The position numbers and the translations under genes were made by a program. Under the pieces are notes generated by a model. It ran no database searches and was not told the DNA's origin. It saw only the letters and a program-made list of their open reading frames with translations. Below, in pieces: positions 5,101-7,484 of a DNA stretch of 7,484 bases (positions within the stretch are counted from its first letter, which is position 1; every line of letters begins with the position of its first letter). The stretch covers positions 1 through 7,484 of the forward strand of contig CACXGG010000044.1 in the NCBI GenBank assembly GCA_902767145.1. Reading direction: 5' to 3'. The DNA comes from Oscillospiraceae bacterium (lineage in GTDB: Bacteria; Bacillota; Clostridia; Saccharofermentanales; Saccharofermentanaceae).

Positions 5101-6618
5101 ATGGAAAAAGGCGCTGTATTGGAAATGCGCGGTATCTGTAAATACTTTCCCGGTGTAAGAGCTCTCGAACAGGTAGACTTCACTTTAAGGGAAGGCGAGA
5201 TACATGCTCTCATGGGAGAGAACGGTGCAGGAAAGTCGACACTTATCAAGGTCCTCACCGGCGTATATCCCAAAGACGGAGGAAATATACATCTTGCAGG
5301 GTCAGATAATGAAGTTAATATCCGTTCTCCTCAGGACGCCCAGAACCTGGGTATTGCAACGGTCTATCAGGAGATCACTCTCTGCCCTAACCTGACCGTA
5401 GCAGAAAATATGTATATAGGAAGGACAAAGGGTTCCTTCACCAACTGGAAAAAGATAAATGAGGATGCGGGCAAGCTCCTTGAATCGCTTGCTATTCCCG
5501 CACTCCCCACACAGCAGCTGGGAAGCTGCTCCATCGCAGTCCAGCAGATGGTTGCGATAGCACGTGCGGTCGACATGGATTGTAAGGTCCTGATCCTTGA
5601 CGAACCCACATCATCCCTCGACGAACAGGAAGTAGAAAAACTGTTCAAGCTCATGAGAGCTCTCAAGGAAAAGGGCGTAGGTATCATCTTCGTTACCCAT
5701 TTCCTGGAGCAGGTATATGAAGTATGTGACCGTATCACCGTTCTCCGTGACGGAAAGCTGGTGGGCGAATACATCATTGAGGACCTTCCACGTGTGCAGC
5801 TCGTATCCAAGATGCTCGGTAAGGATTTTGACGACATGGCGGATATCAAGAGCGAATCTGACACAGAAAAGATCGATTATAACAGCACCCCTGTCTATGA
5901 GGCCCATGACCTGGCCGGCACCACGGGAATCAAGCCTTTCGATTTCTCCATACACAAGGGAGAGGTCAACGGATTCACTGGACTTTTGGGCTCAGGCAGA
6001 AGTGAGTGCGTTCGCGCCATCTTCGGCGCAGATAAAGTAACGGGAGGAACAGTTAAGATCGACGGCAAGACCGTCAAGATCAACAAGCCCCTTGATGCCA
6101 TGAAGAACGGCATCAGTTACCTCCCTGAAGACAGGAAGCGCGACGGGATAGTGGGAGACCTTTCAGTAAGGGAGAACATTATCCTTGCGCTTCAGGTCAT
6201 GAAAGGTTTCTTCAGGCCTTTCAGCCGTGCACAGGCCGAGGCCTTTGCAGACGAATATATCAAGCTTCTTAATATCAAGACGGCTTCATCTGATACTCCC
6301 ATCAAATCCCTGTCGGGTGGTAATCAGCAGAAGGTCATCCTTGCAAGATGGCTCCTGGCCAATCCCAAGTATCTCCTTCTTGATGAGCCTACGAGAGGTA
6401 TCGATATCGGAACAAAAGTTGAGATACAGAAGCTTGTATTGAAACTCGCATCCGAAGGAAAGAGCGTAACGTTTATTTCCTCCGAGATAGACGAGATGAT
6501 CAGGACCTGTTCCAGACTGGTCGTCATGCGTGACGGTAAGGTCGTCGGAGAACTAAAGGGTGACGATCTTAACCAGAATAAGATAATGGCGACCATCGCA
6601 GGAGGTGAATCCAAATGA
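5101..6618 (+). CDS. ytfR: Sugar ABC transporter ATP-binding protein with two ABC domains (RbsA/MglA/YtfR type)
   Basis: A 505-residue cytoplasmic ATPase that energises the permease encoded next. The first domain has Walker A GENGAGKST (39-47, Lys45), Q-loop Gln90, a family-typical degenerate signature CSIAVQQ (143-149), Walker B VLILDEPT (163-170) and His200. The second domain has GLLGSGRSE (294-302), lacking the Walker A lysine, then LSGGNQQKV (404-412), LLLDEPTRGIDIG (425-437) and ISSEID in place of the H-loop histidine. This asymmetry is normal for CUT2 sugar ATPases, so only the first site is a standard Walker A. The start is set by AGGAGG eight bases upstream. An earlier GTG at 5050 lies inside the terminator stem and is rejected. 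The stop overlaps the permease start by four bases. RbsA, MglA and YtfR are hard to tell apart from motifs alone; the symbol follows the YtfT-like permease. Confidence 0.93.
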   Translation: MEKGAVLEMRGICKYFPGVRALEQVDFTLREGEIHALMGENGAGKSTLIKVLTGVYPKDGGNIHLAGSDNEVNIRSPQDAQNLGIATVYQEITLCPNLTVAENMYIGRTKGSFTNWKKINEDAGKLLESLAIPALPTQQLGSCSIAVQQMVAIARAVDMDCKVLILDEPTSSLDEQEVEKLFKLMRALKEKGVGIIFVTHFLEQVYEVCDRITVLRDGKLVGEYIIEDLPRVQLVSKMLGKDFDDMADIKSESDTEKIDYNSTPVYEAHDLAGTTGIKPFDFSIHKGEVNGFTGLLGSGRSECVRAIFGADKVTGGTVKIDGKTVKINKPLDAMKNGISYLPEDRKRDGIVGDLSVRENIILALQVMKGFFRPFSRAQAEAFADEYIKLLNIKTASSDTPIKSLSGGNQQKVILARWLLANPKYLLLDEPTRGIDIGTKVEIQKLVLKLASEGKSVTFISSEIDEMIRTCSRLVVMRDGKVVGELKGDDLNQNKIMATIAGGESK

Positions 6619-7484
6619 CATCATCAGATAAGTTGAAATTGAAGAAGAACGTAAGCGTTGGCGGCTTCTTCAATAAGCTGATCCATCAGCAGATATTTAT
6701 CCCGCTGGCAGCACTGTTCCTGCTGATCATATTTAACCTCATAGCAGATCCCAGTTTCTTTAAGATCTCCATGGGTGAGAGTGCAAACGGATATAATGTC
6801 CTTTCCGGATATCTCATCACCATCATAGACAGAGCTTCAGAGCTGGCTATCCTCGCCATAGGAATGACACTCGTTACATCAGCTTCCGGCGGACAGGATA
6901 TCAGTGTCGGTTCCGCCATCGCTATTGCGGGAAGCGTCATCCTGAGAGTCCTCTGCGGAACGAATTCGAGACCCGACCATATGCAGGCTCCCGTCATCGT
7001 GGCATTCCTCGTATGCTGCCTGGTGGCAATGCTCTTCGGTGCATTTAACGGAGTCCTGGTATCCTACTTTAAGATACAGCCCATGGTTGCGACCCTTATC
7101 CTGTTTACAGCAGGAAGATCCATCGCAGCCTGGATCAACAACAATGAGCTTCCCGTTATCAGCGATCCTGAGTTCGCATATTACGGAAACTTCATCCCCG
7201 GGATCCCCATCCCCACACCGGTATTTATCACCATCGCATGTATCATCGTGATAGCACTTGTACTGAAGTTCACGAACCTGAGACTCTATTCCCAGTCCGT
7301 AGGTATCAATTCTGATTCCTCCAGGCTCAACGGTATCAATCCCCAGGTCGTTAAGCTCATCACTTTCGTCATCCTTGGTCTCTGCGTTGCAGTTGCAGGA
7401 TTTATCAAGGTAAGCCGTCTTTCTACCATCAACTATTCAGTTGTTGCCAAGGATATCGAGATGGATGCCATCCTGGCTGTTGCC
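6615..7484 (+). CDS. ytfT: Sugar ABC transporter permease, YtfT-like (3' end outside window)
   Basis: An open frame of 290 codons runs to the end of the window with no stop, so the C-terminus is missing. GGAGGT lies eight bases before the ATG, which overlaps the ATPase stop (ATGA). The protein is a BPD_transp_2 integral membrane permease with hydrophobic segments at about residues 27-43, 69-88, 96-113, 126-150, 156-175, 202-218 and 247-264. Family motifs are AIGMTLVTSASGGQDISVG (81-99), NGVLVSYFKIQPMVATLIL (145-163) with AGR (166-168), and LGLCVAVAGFI (254-264). These match E. coli YtfT in order and spacing, as far as I can recall its sequence. Family members are usually 310-340 residues, so perhaps 20-50 are missing. 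YtfQRT systems often have a second permease (YjfF) next; whether one follows cannot be seen. Confidence 0.93.
   Translation, partial: MTSSDKLKLKKNVSVGGFFNKLIHQQIFIPLAALFLLIIFNLIADPSFFKISMGESANGYNVLSGYLITIIDRASELAILAIGMTLVTSASGGQDISVGSAIAIAGSVILRVLCGTNSRPDHMQAPVIVAFLVCCLVAMLFGAFNGVLVSYFKIQPMVATLILFTAGRSIAAWINNNELPVISDPEFAYYGNFIPGIPIPTPVFITIACIIVIALVLKFTNLRLYSQSVGINSDSSRLNGINPQVVKLITFVILGLCVAVAGFIKVSRLSTINYSVVAKDIEMDAILAVA

Overview
The window looks like part of a chromosome from an anaerobic, low-to-mid G+C Gram-positive bacterium, most likely a Clostridia/Lachnospiraceae member. This is inferred from lipoprotein signal peptides on both sugar-binding proteins, strong AGGAGG/GGAGGT ribosome binding sites, frequent AGA/AGG/ATA codons, a YesM/YesN-type two-component system and a GntR-LacI hybrid regulator. 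No RNA gene, CRISPR array, insertion sequence or phage gene is visible. The window is one locus for sensing and importing a sugar.

Layout. (1) Positions 1-2505, plus strand, hold a tightly overlapping sensory operon: the end of an AraC-type DNA-binding protein (probably a YesN-like response regulator), a YesM/LytS-type sensor histidine kinase, and a lipoprotein resembling YtfQ, the galactofuranose-binding protein. (2) Positions 2502-3554, minus strand, hold a GntR/LacI hybrid repressor of the AraR type. It converges on the sensory operon with overlapping stop codons. (3) Positions 3555-4034 are a 480-base divergent control region. It contains a 17-bp direct repeat at 22-bp periodicity, several dyads, a TATAAT box for the repressor gene and a structured leader with a possible 14-codon reading frame. 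(4) Positions 4035-7484, plus strand, hold a CUT2-type sugar ABC transporter: a second YtfQ-like lipoprotein, a perfect intrinsic terminator, a double-ABC ATPase and the first 290 residues of a YtfT-like permease that runs off the window.

Proposed working model (inference): the first binding protein binds the sugar outside the cell and signals through the kinase. The AraC-type regulator then activates the transporter operon at the tandem direct repeat, while the GntR/LacI protein represses from the same region in response to an intracellular sugar. The terminator after the second binding protein would let that protein be made in excess over the ATPase and permease. The substrate cannot be fixed from sequence. 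The YtfQRT resemblance suggests a furanose or related pentose/hexose such as galactofuranose or arabinose. The closest known logic for the sensory part is the XylFII-LytS/YesN xylose-sensing system of Clostridium beijerinckii.
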